Part shown: positions 7,361 to 14,189 of the stretch, one piece after another
How the letters are laid out: every line of letters starts with the position of its first letter
Position numbering within the stretch: the stretch's first letter is position 1
Assembly (NCBI GenBank): GCA_900754445.1
Contig: CAAECW010000113.1
Coordinates: forward strand, 1 to 14,268
Source: an uncultured Collinsella sp.
Lineage (GTDB): Bacteria > Actinomycetota > Coriobacteriia > Coriobacteriales > Coriobacteriaceae
Length of the DNA stretch: 14,268 nucleotides
Direction of reading: 5' to 3'
The notes under the pieces: generated by a model
The model's database searches: none
Told to the model about the DNA's origin: nothing
Seen by the model: only the letters and a program-made list of their open reading frames with translations
Translations under genes and position numbers: made by a program

Positions 7361-8162
7361 AAGCGTCAGCGATGAGGAGATTTGGGCGGGCGTCGTCGAC
7401 GATCTCGGCGATTGAGGTGGCAACGGCATGATCGGGGTCACGGTCCATCACGATGGTGTCGACATCTGCCAGCTCGGCAAAGCGGTACATGCCGCGTCCG
7501 TTAACCTTGCTGGCGTCCATGAGGGCGACGCTTTGATGGGCTGCGGCGATCATAGCCGTTTTGGTCTCGGCCATTTGGGGAAAGTCGGTCGTAAAGCCGC
7601 AGCGGGGGACAAAAGCGCCGGGGCACATGACGGCAAGGTCGGCGTGGACCATTTGGAGCGCCTGCATGGTAAGTGGACCGTACAGATAGCGATGACCTTT
7701 GCGCAGTGCCCCACCCAGCATGACGACATCGACCGAGGGCATGCTCTCGTCGATGTAATCGGCGATGGTAATGTCGGCCGTGATGACGGTGATGCCGTCG
7801 CGCTGATCGAGGAGCCGGACGAACTCGAGCGCCGTGGTGCCCGAGTCGACAAGCAGCGTGTCGCCATTGCCGACGAGCTCGATGGCGCTTTGCGCGATGG
7901 CTTGCTTGGCGGCGACATTGACGTTGATGCGGCGATCCTGGGTGGATACGGTCAGTCGCTTCTGGAGAGACACGGCGCCACCATGCGTGCGGCGCAACTT
8001 GCCGGACTCGGCGAGCGCGTCCAGGTCGGCGCGGGCGGTAACGGAGGACACGCCAAAGGTCTGGGCGATTTCTGCCACTTGCACCGAGGCGTTATGCTCG
8101 AGCATCTCCATGATGGCGGAACGACGCTCATCGGCGAAAGCTCGGGTTGTTGCGTGGGCCAT
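7359..8162 (-). CDS. DeoR-family transcriptional repressor
   Basis: A 267-aa DeoR-type sugar regulator. The winged helix-turn-helix covers about residues 27-60 (VQVAEIAQTFGVSSVTARAD), ending in the family hallmark RRTHGGAV at 57-64. The effector domain, related to sugar-phosphate isomerases, shows DSGTT at 106-110, GGALR at 150-154 and a later MDASKVNGRGM block. Such proteins usually bind phosphorylated sugars. I chose ATG 8162 because GGAG lies 5 nt before it; a longer reading frame to 8219 lacks a ribosome binding site and adds 19 residues not typical of the family. It diverges from the aldolase gene, so control of that gene, itself, or both is likely. The inducer cannot be read from the sequence. 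Confidence 0.9.
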   Translation of the reverse strand: MAHATTRAFADERRSAIMEMLEHNASVQVAEIAQTFGVSSVTARADLDALAESGKLRRTHGGAVSLQKRLTVSTQDRRINVNVAAKQAIAQSAIELVGNGDTLLVDSGTTALEFVRLLDQRDGITVITADITIADYIDESMPSVDVVMLGGALRKGHRYLYGPLTMQALQMVHADLAVMCPGAFVPRCGFTTDFPQMAETKTAMIAAAHQSVALMDASKVNGRGMYRFAELADVDTIVMDRDPDHAVATSIAEIVDDARPNLLIADA

Positions 8163-8496
8163 GTTTGCTCCATTCTCGGCTAAATTTGTAGGAATTGTGT
8201 TGAGTCTATTTTCGTTCATTTTCTTTTTGAGTAAGAAAACGCCTTTCGATTACTTATCTTTTCTATAAAAGAAAGACGCTGAACGCCCAAAATTCAATAT
8301 CGAATACGCCCACTCGGCTCCAATTCCTTCCGTTTACTTTTCAAAAACGACCGTATTGACCTGCATGGGCTCAATATCTCGCACATGCAAAGCCGCTGAA
8401 TTTCATACAATGGACGCAGCAAAACGCAAGGTAAAACGCCTTGCGGACACGTACGCCCGATGTCCAGATGCGGGCGAGGGAGAGGAGCAAACGCTC
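8163..8496. other. AT-rich divergent control region
   Basis: There is no gene in these 334 bp between the DeoR-type gene and the aldolase. The first 190 bp are markedly AT-rich compared with flanking genes. A plausible aldolase -10 is TACAAT at 8406-8411 (5 of 6), without a clear -35; TTGACC at 8356-8361 is -35-like but at the wrong spacing. This would leave a leader of about 80 nt. An in-frame extension of the aldolase back to 8356 is not supported by a ribosome binding site. Confidence 0.35.
8257..8272. promoter_or_regulatory. Candidate operator palindrome
   Basis: TCTTTTCTATAAAAGA is a 16-bp palindrome with one mismatched pair, roughly 95 bp upstream of the DeoR-type start and 225 bp upstream of the aldolase start. 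AT-rich repeats in a divergent region are typical DeoR-family sites, but there is only one copy, so this is a tentative call. Confidence 0.3.
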
Positions 8497-9354
8497 ATGG
8501 CACTTGTTACCACCGAAAAGATGCTCAAGGACGCTCAGGCCGGCCATTACGCCGTTGGCGCGTTCAACGTCGAGAACCTCGAGTTTGTTATGGCCGTTCT
8601 GGCCGCTGCCGAGGAGACCAAGTCCCCCGTCATCATGCAGACCACCCCGGGCACCATCAAGACCGCTGGTCTGGACTACTTCTACGGCATGGTCAAGGCT
8701 GCCGCCGAGCGCGCTTCCGTGCCCGTCGCTCTGCACCTCGATCACGGCGATGGCTATGACCGCTGCATGCAGGCTTTCCGCACTGGCTACACCTCTGTCA
8801 TGATCGACGGTTCGCACGAGTCCTTCGAGGACAACATCGCCCTGACCAAGTCCGTCGCCGACGCTGGCCGCGCCATGGGTGTGCCCGTCGAGGCCGAGCT
8901 CGGCAAGGTTGGCGGCAAGGAGGACGACGGTCCCGCGGTTGAGGGCGAGAGCCCCTACACCGATCCTACCGAGGCCAAGGAGTTCGTCGAGCGCACTGGC
9001 TGCACCTCGCTGGCCATTGGCGTTGGCACCAGCCACGGCGTGTACACGAGCGATCCGCACATCGAGCAGTCCGTGGTCAAGGCCATCCGCGACGCCGTCG
9101 ACGTGCCGCTGGTTCTGCACGGCACCTCCGGTGTGCCCGATGAGCAGGTTGCCGAGGCTGTGAAGAACGGCATCTGCAAGGTCAACTACGCCACCGAGCT
9201 GCGTCAGGCCTACACCAAGGGCTTCATGGCCTACATGGCCGAGAACCCCGCCTGCTTCGATCCCAAGAAGCCGGCCAAGGAGGGCATGCGCGAGATCACC
9301 GAGCTGGTTAAGATCCGCATGACCAACCTCAACTCTGTGGGCAAAGCAGAGTAA
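8497..9354 (+). CDS. fba: Class II fructose-bisphosphate aldolase (or tagatose type)
   Basis: A 285-aa zinc-dependent class II aldolase that cleaves fructose-1,6-bisphosphate to dihydroxyacetone phosphate and glyceraldehyde-3-phosphate. Visible landmarks are HLDHG at 80-84 (catalytic D82, zinc ligand H83), EAELG at 132-136, GTSHG at 177-181 (zinc H180), LHGTSG at 207-212 (zinc H208) and NYAT at 230-233, which binds dihydroxyacetone phosphate. Length equals the class IIB norm. ATG 8497 is preceded by AGGAG (8483-8487) at 9 nt and yields the expected N-terminus MALVTTEKML. The KbaY/GatY tagatose-bisphosphate aldolases are close relatives; the divergent DeoR-type regulator and nearby galactose genes keep that option open, though the galactose route here is Leloir. 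The gene is monocistronic, with a large inverted repeat downstream. Confidence 0.92.
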   Translation: MALVTTEKMLKDAQAGHYAVGAFNVENLEFVMAVLAAAEETKSPVIMQTTPGTIKTAGLDYFYGMVKAAAERASVPVALHLDHGDGYDRCMQAFRTGYTSVMIDGSHESFEDNIALTKSVADAGRAMGVPVEAELGKVGGKEDDGPAVEGESPYTDPTEAKEFVERTGCTSLAIGVGTSHGVYTSDPHIEQSVVKAIRDAVDVPLVLHGTSGVPDEQVAEAVKNGICKVNYATELRQAYTKGFMAYMAENPACFDPKKPAKEGMREITELVKIRMTNLNSVGKAE

Positions 9355-9385
9355 CAGCAAGGGTACTCCGACTCGCTACATATCC

Positions 9386-9466
9386 CGGGGAGGGACGAGG
9401 GCTTAGTTCCCCAATCGTCCTCGGGCATGCAAAAAGATTGGGGAACTAAGCCCTGGTCCCTCCCAG
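9386..9466. repeat. 81-bp inverted repeat downstream of the aldolase
   Basis: Two 31-nt arms (9386-9416 and 9436-9466) are complementary at 29 positions around a 19-nt loop that contains AAAAA. It begins 32 bp past the aldolase stop codon. No T-run follows the right arm, so it may act as a 3' stabilising hairpin, a rho-blocking structure or a non-autonomous repeat rather than a standard terminator. GGACGA (9393-9398) can also pair with TCGTCC (9415-9420), with GGG/CCC inside, an alternative fold that excludes the long stem. Confidence 0.8.
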
Positions 9467-9545
9467 GTTGACCTACTCGAGGTCGTCGCCCTTGTGGCGT
9501 TAGGGCGGAATTGTGGTGCGCGAGGGGCGCTTTGTTGGTGGGGGG

Positions 9546-9755
9546 CTAGTATGCCCGGGCTTGGTTGGGGAATGACTTGTTTAGGGATGCTTGGAGTTTT
9601 TCGAACGATGCTCGCAAGTTAAGATTCTGGTCGGTTGAGCGTTTGGCTTTTGTGGTGGGGGAGTCGAGGAGGCCGTCTCTCTGTGTCGGGGGGAAGGAGA
9701 AAAGGTCTGCATGTTTTAGGGATGGCTGCTGTGCTGCGTCATTGGAAGAATGCAT
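9546..9755 (-). CDS. Possible small protein, 69 aa, unknown function
   Basis: I do not recognise this product. The support is a complete ATG-to-TAG frame with AGGAGG (9771-9766) 10 nt before the start. Upstream in the same direction lies a 9-bp hairpin and a CATAAT box (9835-9830), so a leader with structure is conceivable. The protein is polar, rich in Ser, Lys, Asn, Gln and Leu, starts MHSSNDAAQQ and ends FPNQARAY, with no membrane segment or known motif. It could equally be a remnant of a larger gene or a chance frame; the opposing plus frame (9565-9861) is also open but starts with TTG and lacks a ribosome binding site. Confidence 0.25.
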   Translation of the reverse strand: MHSSNDAAQQPSLKHADLFSFPPTQRDGLLDSPTTKAKRSTDQNLNLRASFEKLQASLNKSFPNQARAY

Positions 9756-9790
9756 GCTTATGCGGCCTCCTCGATGTCCACCAAAAGATT

Positions 9791-9822
9791 GCGCACGGGG
9801 TGTGCTGCTAGGTCCCGTGCGC
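9791..9822. other. Perfect 9-bp stem hairpin
   Basis: GCGCACGGG (9791-9799) pairs with CCCGTGCGC (9814-9822) around a 14-nt loop. GCGGC (9762-9766) and GCCGC (9835-9839) could close an outer helix about 78 nt long. On the minus strand the stem is followed by AATCTTTTGG, so it could be a weak attenuator ahead of the small ORF. It may instead be part of a structured RNA; I cannot match it to a known family. Confidence 0.45.
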
Positions 9823-10009
9823 TGGCAGTATTATGCCGCGGTTGCTGCAAAGAAGCGCTAAAGAAAGGCTTAACCTGGTTTGGTGTTACGATGAAACCGC
9901 AGGTCAAGGCTATTGAGTAACACTCTTGAAAGGTTTTGAGCTTAAGGGCTTTCTAAGGTTTGTGGCGCGGATGTGGCTCGCCTGTGTGGGGCGTGTGGAC
10001 GGCTCGTTC

Positions 10010-10999
10010 CTAGCGCTGCGGTGCAGCGGCACGTACTTGTTCGATGACCTTTTCCATCGTGGCGTCGATGCGGTCCTTTTTGAGTTCGCATTCCCAGATG
10101 GTTATGGGCGTCCAGCCCATTTGAGTGAGTGCTGCCACGGCAGCGCGGTCGCGCTCGACGTTGCGACGGAACTTTGCCTCCCAAAACTCAACGTTGCGCT
10201 TGGGCTGGCTGGGGTTGCACTTGGGGCAGCGGTGCCAAAAGCAGCCGTTGACGAAGATGGCGATTTTGCGCCCGGGGAAGGCGATGTCGGGCTTTCCGGG
10301 CACCTTCCATTCCAGACGGTATCCCGTAAGGCCTGCGGCGCGCAGGCGCTGGCGAACGAGCAGCTCGGGCTTGGTGTTGGCGCGCTTGTTGCCCTTCATG
10401 GACTTTTTGATGGCGGCGCGACGGCGGACCAGTTCGCGCTCGTCAGCGGAAAGGTCCGAGGTGTCGATGCCGTCCAGCAGACCGGGCTTGGGACGCTTTT
10501 TGCTGCGGCGCTTAGGCGCGCGCTTGGGTTTGGCGGCAGATTCGTCGGCCGTGGTGGCCTCGGCGTCGTTGGCGGTGCTGTTGGCCTCAAGCCGATCTTC
10601 CTTCAGCTCAATCAGGGCATCAATGAGCCCCTTATCGGCGGGCATCCATTCCACCGTGGCAAGCGAGGTACGCGGAATCCAGCGGATATCGAGCTGGCGG
10701 TCGTGCTTCTGAGGCTCATCGGATTCATCGGCGAGCGAGCAGTAATAGCACTCCATGGAGAGATGAAAATCGGGGTAGTCATACTCAACGGTGTAGAAAT
10801 CGCGCAGGTTGGTGACTTTTACCTGCAACTCTTCCATAAGCTCGCGGCGCACGGCGTCTTCGGGTGTCTCGCCGCGCATGAGCTTGCCGCCCGGGAACTC
10901 CCAAAGTCCCTGCATGTCGCCGTAGCCGCGCTGCACGGCAAGCAGCTCATCGGATCCTTCCTTGCGAATGATCCCAGCGGCAACATGAACAGTCTTCAA
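10010..10999 (-). CDS. NUDIX (MutT-like)-Vsr endonuclease fusion
   Basis: A 329-aa two-domain protein. Residues 1-135 are a MutT-like hydrolase, probably of 8-oxo-dGTP or related nucleotides: KTVHVAAGIIR start, FPGGK at 35-39, and the Nudix box from G38 to V60 with E44, R52, E53, E56 and E57 kept and Q59 in place of the usual Gly. Residues 136-190 are a polar linker with a lysine/arginine-rich patch at 155-171. Residues 190-326 are a Vsr-type T:G mismatch nickase: E212, catalytic D238 in GKPDIAFPG, GCFWH with H256, and IWECEL at 301-306. C253, C258, C261 and C304 may bind zinc. Asn251 replaces E. coli His64. The start is TTG 10999, with GAGAGGG 6 nt before it; the frame stays open to 11566, but that part is antisense to the ABC gene. 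No Dcm-type methylase is nearby. Confidence 0.88.
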   Translation of the reverse strand: MKTVHVAAGIIRKEGSDELLAVQRGYGDMQGLWEFPGGKLMRGETPEDAVRRELMEELQVKVTNLRDFYTVEYDYPDFHLSMECYYCSLADESDEPQKHDRQLDIRWIPRTSLATVEWMPADKGLIDALIELKEDRLEANSTANDAEATTADESAAKPKRAPKRRSKKRPKPGLLDGIDTSDLSADERELVRRRAAIKKSMKGNKRANTKPELLVRQRLRAAGLTGYRLEWKVPGKPDIAFPGRKIAIFVNGCFWHRCPKCNPSQPKRNVEFWEAKFRRNVERDRAAVAALTQMGWTPITIWECELKKDRIDATMEKVIEQVRAAAPQR

Positions 11000-11031
11000 C
11001 AGAAGCCCTCTCTCAACATCAACACATAACA

Positions 11032-11064
11032 GGGTAGCTACCCGTACCTTACACAACGGTAAGG
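11032..11064. promoter_or_regulatory. Two palindromes upstream of the NUDIX-Vsr gene
   Basis: GGGTAGCTACCC at 11032-11043 is a perfect 12-bp palindrome. CCTTAC (11047-11052) and GTAAGG (11059-11064) form a 6-bp inverted repeat just beyond it. Both lie 33-66 bp upstream of the NUDIX-Vsr start, where its promoter should be. They may be operators or the two halves of one site. I see no convincing -35/-10 pair. Confidence 0.35.
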
Positions 11065-11099
11065 CAAGCGTAAGCCATATCGATGGTAGCCGACTCGTC

Positions 11100-11137
11100 T
11101 TCTTGCGACTATAGATGCCGTAGACTAATCGCAAGAA
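11100..11137. promoter_or_regulatory. Inverted repeat ahead of the ABC operon
   Basis: TTCTTGCGA (11100-11108) and TCGCAAGAA (11129-11137) are perfect 9-bp complements separated by 20 bp. The right arm abuts the AAAGGA ribosome binding site of the ABC ATPase. As DNA it could be a response-regulator site, as known upstream of bceAB-type operons; as RNA it could form a stem next to the ribosome binding site. A weak -10 (TAGACT, 11121-11126) lies inside. Confidence 0.5.
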
Positions 11138-11147
11138 AGGACTCGGT

Positions 11148-11933
11148 ATGCAAACCACGCACATGGCGACCCCGGTACTGGAGGTCGCGCATCTCGAAAA
11201 GGTATATGGAGCGCTGGGCAACGTGACCCGTGCGCTCAACGACGTCAGCTTTACCGTCAACCGTGGCGAATTCGTCGGCATCATGGGCGCTTCGGGCTCG
11301 GGCAAGTCGACGTTGCTCAACTGCGTGTCGACCATCGATAGCGCCACAAGTGGCACAATCCGCATCAACGGGCAGGACGTAACACGCATGAAGCAGGCTA
11401 AGCTTTCGCAGTTCCGCCGCGAGGAGCTGGGCTTTATCTTCCAGGACTCCAACCTGCTCGATACGCTCACGGCACGCGAGAACATCGCCCTGCCGCTCAC
11501 CATCGCCCGCACAAACTCGGCAGAGATCTCGACCCGCGTGCAGGATGTGGCAGCGCGCCTGTCCATCAGTCAGGTGCTCGACAAGTATCCCTACCAGATG
11601 TCCGGCGGTCAGCAGCAGCGCGTTGCCGCGGCTCGCGCGCTTGTCACCGACCCCACCATGATCATGGCTGACGAGCCCACCGGCGCCCTCGATTCCAAGA
11701 GCGCTCGCCTGCTGCTCGAGAGCCTGGAGGCCCTTAACCGCCGCCTACGCGCCACCGTGCTCATGGTCACGCATGACAGCTTTGCCGCCAGCTACACGAG
11801 CCGCGTGCTGTTTATCCGCGACGGCAAGATCTTCACCGAGCTGCGCCGCGGCGACACCGACCGCCGAGAGTTCTTCGACCGCATTATGGAGGTCGTTGCC
11901 ATGATGGGCGGTGAGGGCTCCGATGCTCTGTAA
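11148..11933 (+). CDS. ABC transporter ATPase, BceA/MacB-like
   Basis: A 261-aa ATPase subunit that powers the permease encoded immediately downstream. Walker A GASGSGKST lies at 47-55, the Q-loop glutamine at 99, the signature SGGQQQR at 152-158, Walker B MIMADEP at 171-177 and the switch histidine at 209, all intact. The sequence follows the LolD/MacB/BceA subgroup (for example MSGGQQQRVAAARAL and PTGALDSKS), which works with FtsX-type permeases rather than importers. ATG 11148 has AAAGGA (11136-11141) at 6 nt; an ATG five codons later is less well placed. The end overlaps the permease start by 11 bp, implying translational coupling. A role in resistance to cell-wall-targeting peptides is inferred from the family and from the partner. 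Confidence 0.93.
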   Translation: MQTTHMATPVLEVAHLEKVYGALGNVTRALNDVSFTVNRGEFVGIMGASGSGKSTLLNCVSTIDSATSGTIRINGQDVTRMKQAKLSQFRREELGFIFQDSNLLDTLTARENIALPLTIARTNSAEISTRVQDVAARLSISQVLDKYPYQMSGGQQQRVAAARALVTDPTMIMADEPTGALDSKSARLLLESLEALNRRLRATVLMVTHDSFAASYTSRVLFIRDGKIFTELRRGDTDRREFFDRIMEVVAMMGGEGSDAL

Positions 11934-14145
11934 ACTCGCTTGGGGCAACGTCCGCCGTGCCGGTCGCGACTACCTCGTCTACCTTTTGACGCTCACCCTG
12001 GGCGTCACGGTCTTCTATGCCTTTAACACCATCTCGATGCAGGTCGACATCGCCGGAATCGATGAAAAGGGCTTGGCGCAGGTTATGGGCAGCATGCTCG
12101 GCGACCTGACGTACTTTTTGGCCGGTGTCATGGCCTTTTTGATGGTGTATGCCAATAACTTCATCATGAAACGCCGCAAGAAGGAGTTTGGCCTGTACCA
12201 GGTGCTCGGCATGGGGCGCGGACGCGTCGCCACGATCATGGCGCTCGAGACCGTGATTGTCTCGGTCGGCGCCTTTGTCGCCGGCATTGTGCTGGGTGTG
12301 GGACTCTCCCAGCTCATGACGTTCTTTACGGCCTCGCTCTTTAAGACACAGATCGCCAATTTCCACTTCTTTTTCTCGGTGCATGCGTTCAATCTGACCC
12401 TTGTCTGCATGCTCGTAATGTTTGTGCTCACGCTACTGCTGAACCTTCGCGCCGTGCGTCGTACCAAACTCATCGAGCTTATGGGTGCCGAGCGTCGCAA
12501 CGAGAGCATCAAGACACGCAACCCCTGGATCGCGATTGCCATCTTTGCCGTGGGCGTGGTGCTTGTGGGCGTGGCCTATTACCGTCTGCTACGTGATGGG
12601 TTCCCGCTAACCGCGACGGACAGCAAGCTGCAAGAGGCCATGACCCAGTTTGGTATTACGACCGCTATGGTTACCGTGGGCACCTTTGCCCTGTTCTGGG
12701 GACTCTCGGGCATGCTCATCAAGCTGCTGCAGAGCCTGCGCGGCGTGTATTGGCGCGGCCTCAACATGTTTACAGTGCGCCAGCTTGCGGCCAAGGTCAA
12801 CACGGTGTGCTTTTCGATGGGCGTCATCGCGATGCTCCTGTTTTTGGCCATCACCTCGGTGACGTGCGGTATGTCGATTGCCAATGTGATGAACGAAAAC
12901 CTGGAGCGCTATAACCCTGTTGACGTGTCACAGACGTATGTCTATTACACGCCCGATACGCTCGACTACTACAAAGAGTACATCAATCCGTCTGAAGCCG
13001 ATCGCATGGTGCTGGCCGATAGTACGGTCGATTTGTACTCCGCATGGCACGGCGATCCATGGCACGGCGATCGTAAGGGCAAGTCGGCGGACAACAACGA
13101 CGAGACCGGCAAGAAGGTCAATATTGCCGATGTTGCCGGTGAGCATGTGCAGATCGATTCGTATCTGAGTTACCCGCTTGGCGGTTCGGATCCTTCGGTG
13201 ACTCCAAGTGAAATGTGCAAGGCCATGGGCGAAAAGCTTCCCAAGGCGTTCGGGGGTAGCAATGCCGATACGATGGGTCTGTTTGTGACGCCGGCGAGCC
13301 AGTACAACAAACTGCGTCAGATGATGGGCGAGGAGCCGGTGCACATCGGTCACGACCAGTATCTGCTCACGTGTGATATGGGCGGCGAGCTGGTCGACCT
13401 GTACACCAAGTATATGGCTGGCGGCCATGCCCTTACCTTGGGCGGGCATACGCTCAAGCCCGCAACCGATAAGTCGGACGAAGATGCGGCGGCCATCGCC
13501 AACTCGGCGATGGGCAGTAATCCGGGTACCGTCGTCGTTGCCGACGAGCTGTTGTCCCAACTTAATCTGCAGCCGTATTCCAGTAGCCTGCTCGTTAACT
13601 ACAAACAGGGGATGGATACGACCGAGGCAGACGAGAGTATTAAATACACTGTGCTCGACAATCTGCTCGTTGACGGCAAGGAGCCGGGGTCGTGGGGAAC
13701 CTTCATCACACGCTCCGAGATGTACGCGCAAGCAGCGCAAATGAACGGTCTTATTAGCTACCTAGCCATCTACATCGGCTTTGTATTGGTCGTTGCATGC
13801 GCGGCGATTCTGTCGATCCAGCAACTCTCCAACGTGGCCGACGGCAGCCGCAGCTATCGTGTGCTGGCACAGATCGGCTGTGAGGACCGCCAGATTCGTC
13901 ATTCGGTGATGGCGCAGCAAGCGGTATTCTTCCTGTTCCCGCTGGCAGTGGGCCTGGCGCACTCCTTTGTGGCACTTAAGGTGATCATCGAGTTGGTGAG
14001 CATTTTCGGAAATATGAGCATTGGCGGTACCGTGCGCCTCACCTGTGCAATCTTCCTGGCAGCATACGGTGGCTACTTCCTGGTGACCTACCTCATGAGC
14101 ACCGGCATGGTACAAGCTGCCATCGCCACCCGCTACAGCGAGTAA
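11923..14145 (+). CDS. FtsX/BceB-type ABC permease
   Basis: A 740-aa integral membrane permease. It begins MLCKLAWGNVRRAGRDY with a first membrane helix at about 17-36; I count about ten hydrophobic segments, clustered in the first 320 residues and the last 130. Between them lies a hydrophilic, presumably extracellular block of roughly 285 residues (about 322-608). That plan matches BceB-type permeases, which protect the lipid II cycle from peptide antibiotics such as bacitracin or lantibiotics and often signal to a BceS-type kinase. FtsX-like motifs include AKVNTVCFSMGVIAMLLF and, near the C-terminus, SRSYRVLAQIGCE. ATG 11923 has GAGGG 5 nt before it; a GTG at 11911 would add four residues with weaker support. 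No two-component genes are in view; they could lie beyond the window. Substrate unknown. Confidence 0.9.
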   Translation: MLCKLAWGNVRRAGRDYLVYLLTLTLGVTVFYAFNTISMQVDIAGIDEKGLAQVMGSMLGDLTYFLAGVMAFLMVYANNFIMKRRKKEFGLYQVLGMGRGRVATIMALETVIVSVGAFVAGIVLGVGLSQLMTFFTASLFKTQIANFHFFFSVHAFNLTLVCMLVMFVLTLLLNLRAVRRTKLIELMGAERRNESIKTRNPWIAIAIFAVGVVLVGVAYYRLLRDGFPLTATDSKLQEAMTQFGITTAMVTVGTFALFWGLSGMLIKLLQSLRGVYWRGLNMFTVRQLAAKVNTVCFSMGVIAMLLFLAITSVTCGMSIANVMNENLERYNPVDVSQTYVYYTPDTLDYYKEYINPSEADRMVLADSTVDLYSAWHGDPWHGDRKGKSADNNDETGKKVNIADVAGEHVQIDSYLSYPLGGSDPSVTPSEMCKAMGEKLPKAFGGSNADTMGLFVTPASQYNKLRQMMGEEPVHIGHDQYLLTCDMGGELVDLYTKYMAGGHALTLGGHTLKPATDKSDEDAAAIANSAMGSNPGTVVVADELLSQLNLQPYSSSLLVNYKQGMDTTEADESIKYTVLDNLLVDGKEPGSWGTFITRSEMYAQAAQMNGLISYLAIYIGFVLVVACAAILSIQQLSNVADGSRSYRVLAQIGCEDRQIRHSVMAQQAVFFLFPLAVGLAHSFVALKVIIELVSIFGNMSIGGTVRLTCAIFLAAYGGYFLVTYLMSTGMVQAAIATRYSE

Positions 14146-14189
14146 CTCGTTCAGCTTGGAATTATCGTAGGTTGAGCATAGGTCAGCGA

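Larger units (their letters stand above)
9467..10009. other. 543 bp without an established gene
   Basis: Between the aldolase repeat and the NUDIX-Vsr gene I find no recognisable protein. The plus strand is strikingly rich in G and T from about 9490 to 9730. The region holds a small minus-strand ORF, a 9-bp hairpin (9791-9822) and a further imperfect hairpin at 9873-9904 (ACCT/AGGT plus GGTTT/AAACC with a 2-nt bulge). It could host a structured RNA or a decayed gene. No terminator for the NUDIX-Vsr gene is obvious here. Confidence 0.4.

Noticed and set aside
6539..7441. 300-aa minus-strand open frame
   Set aside because: Antisense to the flavodiiron gene and crossing its terminator into the DeoR-type gene.
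8371..9360. 329-aa minus-strand open frame
   Set aside because: Antisense to the aldolase gene, with low-complexity Leu/Gly/Val/His composition and no family motif.
9565..9861. 98-aa plus-strand open frame
   Set aside because: It starts with TTG, has no ribosome binding site and opposes the better-supported small ORF; its composition is Cys/Arg rich and unlike the neighbouring genes.
9926..11029. 367-aa plus-strand open frame
   Set aside because: Opposite the NUDIX-Vsr gene and without any recognisable motif.
11000..11566. N-terminal extension of the NUDIX-Vsr protein by 189 residues
   Set aside because: Most of this part is opposite the ABC ATPase and shows no domain; the MutT N-terminus begins at the TTG at 10999 with a ribosome binding site.
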